64,000 nucleotides of DNA, from assembly GCA_017464305.1 (NCBI GenBank), contig JAFUDS010000011.1, positions 42,702 through 106,701 on the forward strand. The letters are read 5' to 3'. The translations under genes and the position numbers were made by a program. The notes under the pieces were generated by a model. That model was not told the origin of the DNA, ran no database searches, and was given only the letters and a program-made list of their open reading frames with translations. The stretch comes from Clostridia bacterium (GTDB lineage: Bacteria > Bacillota > Clostridia > Christensenellales > Aristaeellaceae). Within the stretch, counting starts at the first letter, position 1. Each line of letters starts with the position of its first letter. This document shows positions 24,387 to 33,562 of this stretch, in pieces.

Positions 24387-25784
24387 TCAAACAACTTTCC
24401 CCGGGTTCAGAATCCCCTTGGGGTCAAAAGCCTTTTTGATGCCCTGCATCAGCTCCATCTGCCGCTCCCCGACGCTTTCCCGCAGGAAGGCCTTCTTCGC
24501 GTGGCCGATGCCGTGCTCGCCGCTGACCTCCCCGGAAAGCTGCCGGGCGGTTTCGTATAGTTTCTCCATCACCTGGGCCACCTTCCGCTTCCATTCCGCC
24601 TCCGGCAGCGCATCCCGGCAGACGTAGATATGCAGATTGCCGTCCCCCGCGTGGCCGAAGGAGCGAATCCGCACCTCCGCCTCCCGGCCGATTTCCACCA
24701 TGCGGTGAACAAAGGCTGGAATCGCGTCCCGGGGCACCACCACGTCGCATTCGTCCATGGTGGAGGTGGAGCCCTTGATGGCCTCCAGGAAAGCCCCCCG
24801 GGCGTTCCAGATGCTCTCCTTCCGCTCGTCCGTGTCCGCCAGCAGCACATCCCGGGCGCCGATGGCCAGGGCCAGATCCGTCAGGGTATCGATGGCGGGC
24901 TGCAGGGCCTCCAGGCTGCTGCCATCCAGCCGCACCAGCAGGTAAGCGTCGGCGCTGGTGTCCGGAAACTGCCGGCCCAGATAGGTCTCCGCACAGGAGA
25001 TGACCTCCCGCTCCATGAACTCCACCGCCGTAGGGTCGCATCCGCAGGCCAGCACCTTCGGCACCGCCCCGATGCAGGCGTCCAGATCGTCAAAGGGCAT
25101 CAGCAGGGACAGGTTCACCTTCGGCTCTGGCACCAGCTTCACCGTCAGCCGAGTCAGGAATCCCAAGGTTCCCTCCGACCCGATCATCAGATCGATCAGG
25201 CTGTAGCCGGAGGAGGTTTTCACCGTCTTGCCCCCCAGCTCCATCAAGGTGCCGTCCGCCAGGGCCACCTGCATGCCCAGCACGTAATCCCGGGTCACCC
25301 CATAGCGCACCGCCCGCATGCCTCCGGCGTTGGTCATGGCGTTGCCCCCCATGGTGGCGGTTTTCTCCCCCGGATCCGGCGGATAGAACAGCCCCGTGCC
25401 CTCCAGCGTCTTGGGGAATTCCATCAGCAGCACCCCGGGCTCCACCGTGGCGGTCATATTGCTGGTGTCCACCTCCAGCACCCGCTTCATCCGCTCCGTG
25501 GACAGCACCACGCCGCCATGGATGGCCACGCAGCCGCCGCACAAGCCCGTGCCCGCCCCCCGAGGCGTGACAGGAATCAGGTGGTCGTTACAGTATTTCA
25601 GCACCTGGCAGATCTCCTCCGCCGTTTCCGCCTGCAGCACCGCCTCCGGCAGGAAGTGGCCATATTCCGTCATCTCGTCGTGGTCATAGTCCGAGGAAAT
25701 CTCCTCCCCCGCAAACACCCTTCCGGGCATCAGCTGGCGGAAAAAGGCCAGATCCTTCTCTGTGACTGGATTGAATGCACTCAT
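24387..25784 (-). CDS. FAD-linked lactate/glycolate dehydrogenase subunit (GlcD/LctD-like)
   Basis: A 465-residue protein. FAD-binding PCMH domain with VTPRGAGTGLCGGCV (near 72-86), PPDPGEKTATMGGNAMTNAGGMRAVRYGVTRDYV (near 135-170), and a C-terminal FAD-oxidase domain ending SGEHGIGHAKKAFLRESVGERQMELMQGIKKAFDP, typical of GlcD. Its start overlaps the EtfA stop by ATGA, so it is the third gene of an etfB-etfA-dehydrogenase operon, as in the bifurcating lactate dehydrogenase LctBCD of Acetobacterium woodii. It would oxidise lactate (or a related 2-hydroxy acid) with NAD+ driven by reduced ferredoxin. No lactate permease is adjacent. Confidence 0.9.
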   Translation of the reverse strand: MSAFNPVTEKDLAFFRQLMPGRVFAGEEISSDYDHDEMTEYGHFLPEAVLQAETAEEICQVLKYCNDHLIPVTPRGAGTGLCGGCVAIHGGVVLSTERMKRVLEVDTSNMTATVEPGVLLMEFPKTLEGTGLFYPPDPGEKTATMGGNAMTNAGGMRAVRYGVTRDYVLGMQVALADGTLMELGGKTVKTSSGYSLIDLMIGSEGTLGFLTRLTVKLVPEPKVNLSLLMPFDDLDACIGAVPKVLACGCDPTAVEFMEREVISCAETYLGRQFPDTSADAYLLVRLDGSSLEALQPAIDTLTDLALAIGARDVLLADTDERKESIWNARGAFLEAIKGSTSTMDECDVVVPRDAIPAFVHRMVEIGREAEVRIRSFGHAGDGNLHIYVCRDALPEAEWKRKVAQVMEKLYETARQLSGEVSGEHGIGHAKKAFLRESVGERQMELMQGIKKAFDPKGILNPGKVV

Positions 25785-26968
25785 GCCTGTCCCTCCTTCA
25801 GTTGCTTCATCAGCTGAGGAATGATCTCATACAGATCCCCTACGATGGCCACATGGGCCACGTCGAAAATCGGCGCGGCCGGATCCGTGTTGATGGCCAC
25901 GATGTGATCGCTGGCGTTCATGCAGGCGGTGAACTGAATGGCGCCGCTGACGCCACAGGTGATGATCAGCCGGGGGCGCACCGTGCGCCCGGAGAGGCCG
26001 ATCTGTCGATCATTCGTGGACCATCCCTTCTCCACCAGGGGGCGGGTGGTGGCCCAATCTCCGCCCAGGGCCTGGGCCAGATCCTGAATCAGCTTCAGGT
26101 CCCCTTCCTTCTGCAGCCCGCGGCCGCCCACCACCAGCACCTCCGCGTCGGAGATGCTCTCCCCTGGCGGCACCGGGGTCACGCTGACACAGGAGGCCCG
26201 GCAGGTCTGCACCGCTTTGGGCAGCTTCCGGGGCAGAATCTCCCCCTCCGCCGCCTCCCGGCGGGCCGGGGCGTTCATGATCTTGTACCGCACCGTGGCG
26301 AACTGGGGCCGGGTGTTGGTGGTTACAATCTGGGCCATAATGTTCCCCCCGAAGGCGGGGCGAATCTGTACCAGATCCGTGTTCTCCCGCAGCTCCAGCC
26401 GGGTGCAGTCCGCCGTCAGCCCGGTGTGGAACCGGGTAGACAGCCGGGGCGCCAGGGATCGGCCCAGGGCCGTGGCCCCTACCAGCACCACCGAGGGCTT
26501 GGCGAACTTAATGTAATCCTCTGCGCAGGCGGCATAGGCATCCGCCCGGAAATAGGCCAGTTCCGGATCGTCATACACCGCCACCTGGGACACCCCATAG
26601 TGCAGCAGCTCCTGGGCATAGGGCGCCACCTGGTGGCCCATGAGGATGGCCTTTACCTGGAAATTCACGTTTTTCGCCAGCTCCAGCCCCTTGCCGATCA
26701 GCTCCAGGGACACGGGATGCAGCCGCCCGCCGCTAACCTCCGCAAAGACCAGAATATCCCGCCACTGGGATTTATCCACGGACTCCGTCCGGGTCTCCAG
26801 CCGCAGAATCGCCTGCTCCGGGCAGGCCCGGACGCACACCCCGCAGACCCGGCATCCGGCGTTCAGCTCTGGCCGGCCCTCCTTCATGTCGATGGCGCCA
26901 AAGGGACAGCTGGAGGCGCACACCCCGCAGCCGATGCATTTTCGATCCAGAATCGCGATTTTTGCCAT
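25781..26968 (-). CDS. etfA: electron transfer flavoprotein alpha subunit with N-terminal 2x[4Fe-4S] ferredoxin
   Basis: About 395 residues from ATG 26968 behind GGAGGAGG. Residues 1-65 carry two ferredoxin motifs: CIGCGVCASSCPFGA and CRVCGVCVRACPEQA. The rest is EtfA, with the FAD-binding C-terminus (GLSGRTVRPRLIITCGVSGAIQF, VAINTDPAAPIFDVA). The extra ferredoxin domain is the mark of EtfA subunits of bifurcating lactate dehydrogenase. The upstream extension to 27091 is spurious (repeat sequence). The gene is followed by a 4-base overlap with the dehydrogenase gene. Confidence 0.93.
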   Translation of the reverse strand: MAKIAILDRKCIGCGVCASSCPFGAIDMKEGRPELNAGCRVCGVCVRACPEQAILRLETRTESVDKSQWRDILVFAEVSGGRLHPVSLELIGKGLELAKNVNFQVKAILMGHQVAPYAQELLHYGVSQVAVYDDPELAYFRADAYAACAEDYIKFAKPSVVLVGATALGRSLAPRLSTRFHTGLTADCTRLELRENTDLVQIRPAFGGNIMAQIVTTNTRPQFATVRYKIMNAPARREAAEGEILPRKLPKAVQTCRASCVSVTPVPPGESISDAEVLVVGGRGLQKEGDLKLIQDLAQALGGDWATTRPLVEKGWSTNDRQIGLSGRTVRPRLIITCGVSGAIQFTACMNASDHIVAINTDPAAPIFDVAHVAIVGDLYEIIPQLMKQLKEGQA

Positions 26969-27100
26969 TGTATTGCTGCCCTCCTCCGGAAGCGCGATGG
27001 GACGCGCTCCTTTTTTCCACCCGCGGGCCTGACGCCCGCGAAATGATGATGCCCACAGGCCTCCCCCGCCCTCAGACGGAAGGGGGATCACCCGTCTTCC
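26969..27100. repeat. GC-rich spacer between etfB and etfA
   Basis: A 132-base gap with a hairpin CGCGGGCCTGACGCCCGCG near 27023-27041 and C/G-run pairs toward 27090. No ORF. It is repeat-like in composition. Confidence 0.45.
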
Positions 27101-27880
27101 TTACACGAATTTCCAGCTCCGCAGCTGGCGATACAGCCGCTCCCCGCTGTCCGGCCCCTGCCACACCTCGTGGGAGACATCGTTGTCCGGCGGGAAGATC
27201 CGCTCCACCTGGGTGGGGCTGCCGGAGAGGCCATAATGGCTTTCGTCCGTGTCCAGGAAGGAATCCAGCCCCTGAATATGGATCGGCCGGTCCGCCACCT
27301 GCCGGGCTGTTTTCAGGGAAGGCAGCCGAGGCATGAAGATATCCTGCTCCACCGTCACCAGGCAAGGGAAGGGCATATGCACCGTCTCGATCACGTCCTG
27401 CAGCTGCTGCTCCGCGTCCACCCCGTCGCCGGAGAGGGTCAGCTTCGACACCCAGGCAGCATGGGGAATGCCCATGTGCTCAGCGATGGCCGGGCCCACC
27501 TGGGCCGTATCCCCGTCCGTGGTCTGCTTCCCGCAGAGAATCAGGTCAAAATCCCCCACGCTGCGGATGGCCTGGGACAGGGTATAGCTGGTGGCCAGCA
27601 CATCCGCCCCGCCCAGCCGCCGATCGGAGAACACATAGCCCTCGTCCGCCCCCATCATGTAGGCCTCCCGCACCACGGCCTGGGCCTGGGGCGGACCCAT
27701 GGTGCCCACCGTTACCTTGCCACCGTGCTGCTCCCGCAGGCGCAGAGCCGTCTCCAGGGCAAAAAGATCATAGGGGTTCATCTTGCTGGCCACGCCGCTG
27801 CGCTTCAGCACCCCGGTTTCCTCGTCCACCTGCACCTTGTTGGTGGCAGGAACCTGTTTAATACAGACAAAAATATTCAT
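27101..27880 (-). CDS. etfB: electron transfer flavoprotein beta subunit
   Basis: About 259 residues from ATG 27880 behind AGGAGGCG; this start gives MNIFVCIKQVPATNKVQVD, the canonical EtfB beginning. Further signature parts are MNPYDLFALETALRL, ILCGKQTTDGDTAQVGPAIAEHMG and MPRLPSLKTA (near 200). EtfB binds NAD(H) and, in bifurcating forms, the bifurcating FAD. It is the first gene of the operon with a promoter at 27931-27960. Confidence 0.95.
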   Translation of the reverse strand: MNIFVCIKQVPATNKVQVDEETGVLKRSGVASKMNPYDLFALETALRLREQHGGKVTVGTMGPPQAQAVVREAYMMGADEGYVFSDRRLGGADVLATSYTLSQAIRSVGDFDLILCGKQTTDGDTAQVGPAIAEHMGIPHAAWVSKLTLSGDGVDAEQQLQDVIETVHMPFPCLVTVEQDIFMPRLPSLKTARQVADRPIHIQGLDSFLDTDESHYGLSGSPTQVERIFPPDNDVSHEVWQGPDSGERLYRQLRSWKFV

Positions 27881-27930
27881 CCCGCGCCTCCTGACATTCC
27901 AGGGTTTGTTCATGTGCTTTCTTGTGGACT

Positions 27931-27960
27931 ATCTTACCATAAAATACCTACTTTGCACAA
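27931..27960 (-). promoter_or_regulatory. promoter of the etfB-etfA-dehydrogenase operon
   Basis: Minus strand TTGTGC (27960-27955), 18-base spacer, TAAGAT (27936-27931). It lies about 50 bases upstream of etfB. Confidence 0.6.
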
Positions 27961-28018
27961 CAGGAAAATAAACGCGGCGATAAAAAAGCAGGCTCCCACT
28001 CTGGGGAGCCCGCTCCAT

Positions 28019-28174
28019 AATACTTTATACCGTCTTGGACGAAATGCAGCCACTGGCGGTCATCAGAGGTTCGGTCCGCAACCTCAATGGTCGCATCTCC
28101 CCACCGGGGAGCCTGCTCCCTTTCGGTTGATCTCACCTCTGACGAAATTTCCGCCACCGGCGGTCGTCAGAGGT
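28019..28174. repeat. intergenic mosaic repeat, copies 2 and 2b
   Basis: Stem-loop at 28135-28174 with arms ACCTCTGA/TCAGAGGT around AAATTTCCGCCACCGGCGGTC. A second core (GCAGCCACTGGCGGTCATC, 28046-28064) has unmatched arms. Between them are CTCCCCACCGGGGAG and TGCTCCCTTTCGGTTGATC. This is the reverse complement of the series at 8830-9000. The stem overlaps the stop codon of the msmK-like gene (28167-28169). Confidence 0.8.
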
Positions 28175-29300
28175 TCGTCCACAGCAGACTCTTCTCGGAT
28201 TTCGGATCGAAGATCTGCACCACCTTGCTGGAGAAGGAGAAGCGGATATGGTTGCCGGAAACCAAGCTCCGACGCTTCTCCGGGGACAGGTCGATGGTGG
28301 GCACCCGCAGGATGATATTTTGATCATCGCCGCAGCGGACGTGCAAATGCAGCTCGCTGCCCATCATCTCGTTGACCAGAATCTCGCCGTCGATGCTGTT
28401 GGGATCATCATCCTGTGCCAATGCGATGTGCTCCGGCCGTACGCCCAGTACGATCTCCTGACTGCTGACGTTGTGCTCCTTCAGCAGGGCCGCCCGATCC
28501 CCCTCCAGCTGTACCGTGTGCCCATGCACCAGCACGCTGTAGCTTTCGCCAGATTTGTTCAGCTTCGCCTTAAAGAAATTCATCTGGGGGGATCCGATGA
28601 AGCCGGCCACGAACAGATTATGAGGCGTATCGAAAACCTCCGCGGGGGTGCCCACCTGCTCGATGTAACCATTCTGCATGATGACGATGCGGTCCCCCAG
28701 GGTCATGGCTTCTGTCTGATCATGGGTGACATAAATGAAGGTGGTATCCACCCGCTTGCGCAGCAGGATGATCTCCGCCCGCATCTGGTTCCGCAGCTTC
28801 GCGTCCAGATTGCTCAGGGGTTCGTCCATCAGGAACACGGAGGGATCCCGCACGATGGCGCGGCCGATGGCCACCCGCTGCCGCTGGCCGCCGGAAAGGG
28901 CCTTGGGCTTCCGTCCCAGATACTCTGTAATGCCCAGAATCTCCGCCGCCTGCACGACCCGCTTGTGGATTTCTTCCTTATCCATCTTGCGCAGCCGCAG
29001 GGGGAAAGCCATGTTTTCGTACACCGTGATATGGGGATATAGGGCGTAGTTCTGGAACACCATGGAGATATCCCGATCCTTGGGCTCCACGTCGTTCACC
29101 AGACGGTCGCCGATATACAGCTCCCCGCCGGTGATATCCTCCAGACCCGCCACCATCCGCAGGGTGGTGGATTTTCCGCAGCCCGAAGGACCGACGAATA
29201 CAATAAATTCCTTGTCTTTGATTTCCAGATTAAAATCGTGGACCACTTCCACGCCATTGTCATAAACCTTTTTGATATGCTGCAATGATACGCTTGCCAT
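28167..29300 (-). CDS. msmK: sugar ABC transporter ATP-binding protein (MsmK/UgpC family)
   Basis: A 377-residue ATPase. Walker [10 protein letters not shown] (37-45), Q-loop [10 protein letters not shown], signature [16 protein letters not shown] (about 132-147), Walker [13 protein letters not shown], and His in [11 protein letters not shown]. The C-terminal TOBE/OB region ([23 protein letters not shown]) identifies the MsmK/UgpC/MalK group that serves carbohydrate importers. It lies downstream of malE-malF-malG and probably energises them, as the shared ATPase does in Gram-positives. The stop codon is embedded in a repeat stem. Confidence 0.92.
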   Translation of the reverse strand: MASVSLQHIKKVYDNGVEVVHDFNLEIKDKEFIVFVGPSGCGKSTTLRMVAGLEDITGGELYIGDRLVNDVEPKDRDISMVFQNYALYPHITVYENMAFPLRLRKMDKEEIHKRVVQAAEILGITEYLGRKPKALSGGQRQRVAIGRAIVRDPSVFLMDEPLSNLDAKLRNQMRAEIILLRKRVDTTFIYVTHDQTEAMTLGDRIVIMQNGYIEQVGTPAEVFDTPHNLFVAGFIGSPQMNFFKAKLNKSGESYSVLVHGHTVQLEGDRAALLKEHNVSSQEIVLGVRPEHIALAQDDDPNSIDGEILVNEMMGSELHLHVRCGDDQNIILRVPTIDLSPEKRRSLVSGNHIRFSFSSKVVQIFDPKSEKSLLWTNL

Positions 29301-29324
29301 GATAAAACCTCCTGTACGCTTTTA

Positions 29325-29582
29325 CTGATCACCCCAGCGGGGTACCGGTTGAGGTGCCAAATACCCAGCGGGGTACCGGTCGCCCGCATTGTCGCGGCTC
29401 CACACTGTGGAGCCCGCTCTGTGCGGGCTCAGATAGAATTTTCCGCAATTTCCCCCACTGGGGGGCGGAAAATTCCTTTCCGGTCGCCAATATAGTCGTG
29501 ACTCCACACTGTGGAGATCACTCCTTATTGGCTCTGTTAAAATTTCGCGAAATTTCCGCCACCGGCGGTCGCGAAATTTTAA
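29325..29582. repeat. intergenic mosaic repeats, copies 3 and 4
   Basis: Copy 4 (29537-29582) has 14-base perfect arms TTAAAATTTCGCGA / TCGCGAAATTTTAA around AATTTCCGCCACCGGCGG. Copy 3 (29436-29475) has arms GAATTTTCCGC / GCGGAAAATTC around AATTTCCCCCACTGGGG. Accessory hairpins include CTCCACACTGTGGAG twice (29399 and 29501) and CCAGCGGGGTACCGGT twice (29334 and 29368). Copy 4 overlaps the malG stop (29579-29581). Confidence 0.85.
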
Positions 29583-30526
29583 CCCTTTACCGCACCACCC
29601 GTAACGCCTTCGACATAATACTTCTGCAGGGCCATGAACAGCGCCGTTACGGGCACCGCCACCAGCACGCCACCGGCGCAGAAGCGAGTGAAATAGCCCT
29701 GATAGTCATTCACATTGACCCACCGATACAAACCCACGGCCACATTGTAATTCGGCTCGCTGCCGAAGGCCACATAGGAGGCGAATACATAATCCCCCCA
29801 CGGGGCCATGAAGGCCATCAAAATCGTATAAATCACAATGGGTTTGCTCAAGGGCATAATGATCTTCAGGAACACCTGGAACCGGGTAGCGCCGTCGATG
29901 CGAGCGCTTTCGTCCAGGGCCTTGGGAATCGTGTCGAAAAAGCCCTTGGAGATATAATATCCCATGCCGGAGGAGGCCACATAGATCAGAATCAGGCCGG
30001 GAATGGCACCGCTCTGGGTGAGGCCAAACTGTTTCAACAGGAAGTAAAGGGTAATCATGGTCAGGAAGCCTGGGAATAGCCCCAGCACCAGCACCATGTT
30101 CATGATCAGCTTCCGGCCCCGGAACCGCAGGCGGCTCAGGGCATAGCTGACGGACAGGACGATGATGGTCTGCAGCACGGCCACGAAGATGGCAATGATC
30201 AGCGTATTGCCATACCAGCGCAGGAAATGGCTGTTCGGGTCCGTCAAAAGCCACCGATAATTATCCAGGCTCCAGGTTTTGGGCAGCAGATAAGCCTCCA
30301 TGCCGCCGGATTCTGTCAAATAGCTGCGGAAGCTCTGGAACACCAGGAACACGAAGGGCGCCAGCCAGATGATGCTCATCAGCACCAGAATCACATAGAT
30401 GCTGGTGTTCACCCGGCGCTCGTGACCCTTCTTGCTGCGGGTCTGCTGGGGCTTCACCTCGCGGATGACTCCCGCCTCGTGGTCCACCACAATGTCCACT
30501 TCCGGGATTTCATGCTTCTTACTCAT
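29579..30526 (-). CDS. malG: maltodextrin ABC transporter permease (MalG-like)
   Basis: About 315 residues. The start ATG 30526 overlaps the malF stop (TGATG); GAGGAGGA lies in the malF end. Six hydrophobic segments are visible and the EAA loop is DTIPKALDESARIDGATRFQVFLKIIMPLSKP (in order, near 200-230). The N-terminus carries an unusual hydrophilic extension of about 40 residues. It is the second permease half of the importer. Confidence 0.9.
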   Translation of the reverse strand: MSKKHEIPEVDIVVDHEAGVIREVKPQQTRSKKGHERRVNTSIYVILVLMSIIWLAPFVFLVFQSFRSYLTESGGMEAYLLPKTWSLDNYRWLLTDPNSHFLRWYGNTLIIAIFVAVLQTIIVLSVSYALSRLRFRGRKLIMNMVLVLGLFPGFLTMITLYFLLKQFGLTQSGAIPGLILIYVASSGMGYYISKGFFDTIPKALDESARIDGATRFQVFLKIIMPLSKPIVIYTILMAFMAPWGDYVFASYVAFGSEPNYNVAVGLYRWVNVNDYQGYFTRFCAGGVLVAVPVTALFMALQKYYVEGVTGGAVKG

Positions 30527-32022
30527 CACTGGAAGTCCTCCTCATTCTTCACCGACGGAATCAGGTTATAGGCAATCAGGTTAATGATCGCCAGCACCAC
30601 GAAGACCAGGATGCCCATGGTCGCCGCCAGCTTATAATTGGTGTCGCTGACCGTCATCTTATACAGCCAGGTGATCAGCAGGTCCGTATATCCCGCGTTG
30701 CCGCTCAGCTCCAGGGACAGGGGCTTGCCCTGGCTCAGGAGATAAATGACGTTGAAGTTGTTGATGTTGCCGGTAAAGGAGGTCAGCAGATACGGCCCGG
30801 TGACAAAAAGCATATAGGGCAGAGTGATCTTTCGATACATCTGGAAAGCGTTGGCTCCGTCGATGCGGGCGCTCTCGTACAGATCCGCCGGAATGTTCAT
30901 CAAAATACCGGTGGCGATCAGCATCAGATAGGGAATACCAATCCAGACGTTAATCAGAATAATCGTAAACCGCGCCCAGCCCGGATCCGTCCAGAAGGGC
31001 ACTGGCGAAGAGATCCAGCCCCATTTCATCAGATAGGTATTGATGAGTCCATCCGCCGCGAACATCTTGGAAACATACAGCAGCGACACGAACTGGGGAA
31101 TAGCGATGGTCATGACCAGCACCGTGCGCCACAGCTTCTTCAGCTTGATGCCCTTTTTGTTGATCATGATGGCCACCAGCATGCCCAGGAAATAGTTCAG
31201 GAAGGTGGCGAAGAAAGCCCAAATCAGCGTCCACAGCAGCACCTGGCGGAAGGTATCACCATAGGAGGTGGTGTCCGTGGACAGCAACTGATGGAAGTTA
31301 TCCCAGCCCACCCAGGTAAACAGCTTGCTGGGCGGCTGATGGGTGGCGTCGAAGTTCGTGAAGGCCACCAGAATCATAAAGATAATGGGCAAAATGGTGA
31401 ACAGGGCCACGCCCAGCGTCGGCAGCGCCAGCAGCGTCTTATGGAACTGCTCATCCAGCAGCGCCGCCATGTCCTCCTTCGTGGACTTCAGCTTATGGCC
31501 GGATTTCAGGAACTGCTCGTTCAGCCGGTTCTGCTTCACATTCAGCCGCCAGGTGTAAATCATGGCGATGATGAAGAAAATCGTCAGAATGCCATAGAGC
31601 AGGATGAAGAAGGAGTTATCGCCATAGATGGTCTTCCGGCCCTCCTTATAGGTCTCCACCGTGCCCAGGGTATTCAGCTTCGCCAAATAATAACAGCCGG
31701 AGAACTGCGCATTGGGGAAGAACATATACAGGTTGAACAGCGTTTGGAACAGGAAGAACAAAATCCCCCGTCCCCACTGCCCCCGGGCGCAGGAGCCAAA
31801 GCCCATGACCAGATAGCTCAGGCGGGTTTTCCAATCCCCCTCCCGGAAGGTAACCACCAGATCCTTCAGGTTCTTCCCCAGGCTCTGGAACAGCCGAGCC
31901 ACCCACAGTCCAATCCCCTTCAGGCCGCCCAGCAGCCGCCCGGGCAGGTTGCGGAAGAATTGGCCCAGATTGTAGGCAAACTTCCCAGCTCCGCTCAGCT
32001 TCAAGTAATCCAGATCCGTCAT
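30526..32022 (-). CDS. malF: maltodextrin ABC transporter permease (MalF-like)
   Basis: A 498-residue membrane protein. It has a long N-terminal region with two early hydrophobic segments (GILFFLFQTLFNLYMFF, SFFILLYGILTIFFIIAM), then a cytosolic stretch, then the permease core with EAA loop NIPADLYESARIDGANAFQM and KITLP (about 395-420). The extended N-terminus is like MalF of Gram-positive maltodextrin systems. It forms the channel with MalG and receives sugar from the upstream binding protein. Confidence 0.9.
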   Translation of the reverse strand: MTDLDYLKLSGAGKFAYNLGQFFRNLPGRLLGGLKGIGLWVARLFQSLGKNLKDLVVTFREGDWKTRLSYLVMGFGSCARGQWGRGILFFLFQTLFNLYMFFPNAQFSGCYYLAKLNTLGTVETYKEGRKTIYGDNSFFILLYGILTIFFIIAMIYTWRLNVKQNRLNEQFLKSGHKLKSTKEDMAALLDEQFHKTLLALPTLGVALFTILPIIFMILVAFTNFDATHQPPSKLFTWVGWDNFHQLLSTDTTSYGDTFRQVLLWTLIWAFFATFLNYFLGMLVAIMINKKGIKLKKLWRTVLVMTIAIPQFVSLLYVSKMFAADGLINTYLMKWGWISSPVPFWTDPGWARFTIILINVWIGIPYLMLIATGILMNIPADLYESARIDGANAFQMYRKITLPYMLFVTGPYLLTSFTGNINNFNVIYLLSQGKPLSLELSGNAGYTDLLITWLYKMTVSDTNYKLAATMGILVFVVLAIINLIAYNLIPSVKNEEDFQ

Positions 32023-32054
32023 AAAATCACCAGACCCTTCTCTTTTTCGGTTCC

Positions 32055-32092
32055 CCTAAAAAACAGGCCGGGGACGCAGGGCGCCCCCAGCC
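32055..32092 (-). terminator. attenuator-type terminator between malE and malF
   Basis: Minus-strand stem GGCTGGGGG / CCCCGGCC (with mismatch) followed by TGTTTTTT. It lies 17 bases after the malE stop, so it would leave more binding-protein mRNA than permease mRNA, as is usual for such operons. Confidence 0.75.
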
Positions 32093-32108
32093 TTGGTTTC
32101 AGGTGTAA

Positions 32109-33314
32109 TTATTTGTCCAGATAGGTCTCGCAGGTCGCTTCGAAGCCCTGCAGGATCTCCAGCAGCTTGGCGTCATCCGCGTCGTCATAATTGCCGGCGA
32201 TGATGTCGTCGCCCAGGCCGGTGGCCAGGCTCCAGTAGTTGCCAGGATACTGACCCTGAGGCATGGTATAAGCCAGCTGAGCCGCCAGAGCGCTCAGGGC
32301 TTCGTCCGCCTGGACCGCCTCGTTCTGCTGCGCGTTCAGGTTGGAGGGACCCCAGCCCACCGCGTTGTAGCGGGCGACCTGAACCTCTTCGCTGGTCAGG
32401 AAGGCAGCCAGCGCGTCGCAGGCAGCCAGCTTGTCCTCGTCGGTCTGAGGCTTGACGCCCAGCATCTTGAAGCCGCCGAAGCCGCCCAGCTGATAACCGT
32501 CCACGGTGGGCAGCTTGGCCGCGGCATAATTGTCGCCAAAGGCTTCCTTGGCCGCGCCAGCATCCCAGGTACCATCCACGATGGCGCCGATGTTGTTGCC
32601 CGCGGAGACGGAGGAACCGTTCTGGAAGGCAGCGGACTTGTGCAGGTTGATCATGGCCTTCAGGGCCTGGACGCCAGCGTCGGAGGCGTAGGTGGAGTTC
32701 ATCTTCACCAGCTTGCCTTCGTTGTCGGTGTCAAAGGTCAGCTCGGCACCCGCGCCGAAGAAGAAGGCGGTCTGATACCAGCCGGAGTTGATTTCGAAAT
32801 AGAAATTCTTGCCAGCGGCTTCGCAGGCGGCCACGACCGCTTCCAGGGTGGAAGGATCGGTGACTACGCTCTTGTCATAGTACAGGAAGTAGCCGTTATC
32901 GCTGGTCATGGGATAGGCGTACATGGTGTCGCCCAGGGTAACCGCGGCCACGGAACCGGCGTCATTCTCCGCCTTGACGACTTCCGCGTTGTTCTCTTCC
33001 ACCGTCTCCAGCGCGCCGGCGGAAACCAGGCGGGCCAGCTGATCCTGCGCGAAACCGAAGATGTCCGCACCGGCTTCCACGTCGGTAATCATGTTGCCAG
33101 CGGCATCGCCTTCGCCCACGGGCTCAACGACCGCCGTCAGATTCGCGTATTCCGGATGGGCAGCCTTGAAGGCTTCCACCTGGTCCTTGGTGAAGTCAAC
33201 CACGTTTTCGGCGACCCAGATCTTGATTTCGCCATTGTAGCCTTCCGCGGAAGCGAAAGACGCCATGGACAGAACCAGAGCCAGCGCCATTACCAGAGCA
33301 AGCAACTTTTTCAT
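32109..33314 (-). CDS. malE: maltose/maltodextrin-binding protein (MalE-like), secreted
   Basis: About 401 residues from ATG 33314 behind AAAGGAGGAT; the upstream reading to 33350 lacks support. The signal peptide MKKLLALVMALALVLSMASFASA is followed by EGYNGEIKIWVAENVVDFTKDQ. The periplasmic-binding-protein fold is clear (GADIFGFAQDQLARLVSAGALE, AYPMTSDNGYFLYYDKSVV, IVDGTWDAGAAKEAFG, GGFGGFKMLGVKPQ). There is no lipobox Cys after the signal region, unlike most Gram-positive binding proteins. It captures maltodextrins released by the divergent amylase. Confidence 0.92.
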   Translation of the reverse strand: MKKLLALVMALALVLSMASFASAEGYNGEIKIWVAENVVDFTKDQVEAFKAAHPEYANLTAVVEPVGEGDAAGNMITDVEAGADIFGFAQDQLARLVSAGALETVEENNAEVVKAENDAGSVAAVTLGDTMYAYPMTSDNGYFLYYDKSVVTDPSTLEAVVAACEAAGKNFYFEINSGWYQTAFFFGAGAELTFDTDNEGKLVKMNSTYASDAGVQALKAMINLHKSAAFQNGSSVSAGNNIGAIVDGTWDAGAAKEAFGDNYAAAKLPTVDGYQLGGFGGFKMLGVKPQTDEDKLAACDALAAFLTSEEVQVARYNAVGWGPSNLNAQQNEAVQADEALSALAAQLAYTMPQGQYPGNYWSLATGLGDDIIAGNYDDADDAKLLEILQGFEATCETYLDK

Positions 33315-33366
33315 GGGGATATCCTCCTTTTCATTCAGCGGATTATACAATCCGTCACTGAAGTAG

Positions 33367-33396
33367 ATTATACACCCATTTTCACCAACCTGTCAA
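33367..33396 (-). promoter_or_regulatory. malE promoter
   Basis: Minus strand TTGACA (33396-33391), 18-base spacer, TATAAT (33372-33367): both hexamers are consensus. It is about 55 bases before the malE start. Confidence 0.85.
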
Positions 33397-33459
33397 AATC
33401 AAGTTTTATACAACCATTTTTGTACATTTATGGCTTTCCTCCTTATTTTTCAAGCTTTT

Positions 33460-33477
33460 GATGGAAGCGCTTCCATC
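33460..33477. promoter_or_regulatory. cre-like / LacI-family operator
   Basis: The 18-base perfect palindrome GATGGAAGCGCTTCCATC has the LacI-family centre and nearly fits the CcpA cre consensus (WTGNAARCGNWWWCAW; one position differs). It lies between divergent malE and amylase, so CcpA or a maltose repressor could control both. The regulator gene is not in the window. Confidence 0.75.
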
Positions 33478-33494
33478 GTGTCGCCAAAATGGAA

Positions 33495-33523
33495 TTGATT
33501 CTTTTTTCGGAATTTGTTATTCT
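33495..33523 (+). promoter_or_regulatory. candidate promoter of the amylase gene
   Basis: TTGATT at 33495-33500, 17-base spacer, TATTCT at 33518-33523, 40 bases before the start codon and 18 bases downstream of the operator. Confidence 0.5.
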
Positions 33524-33562
33524 TTTTTCGAATAAATGTATTGTGCGAAGGGAGAAGCTTTC

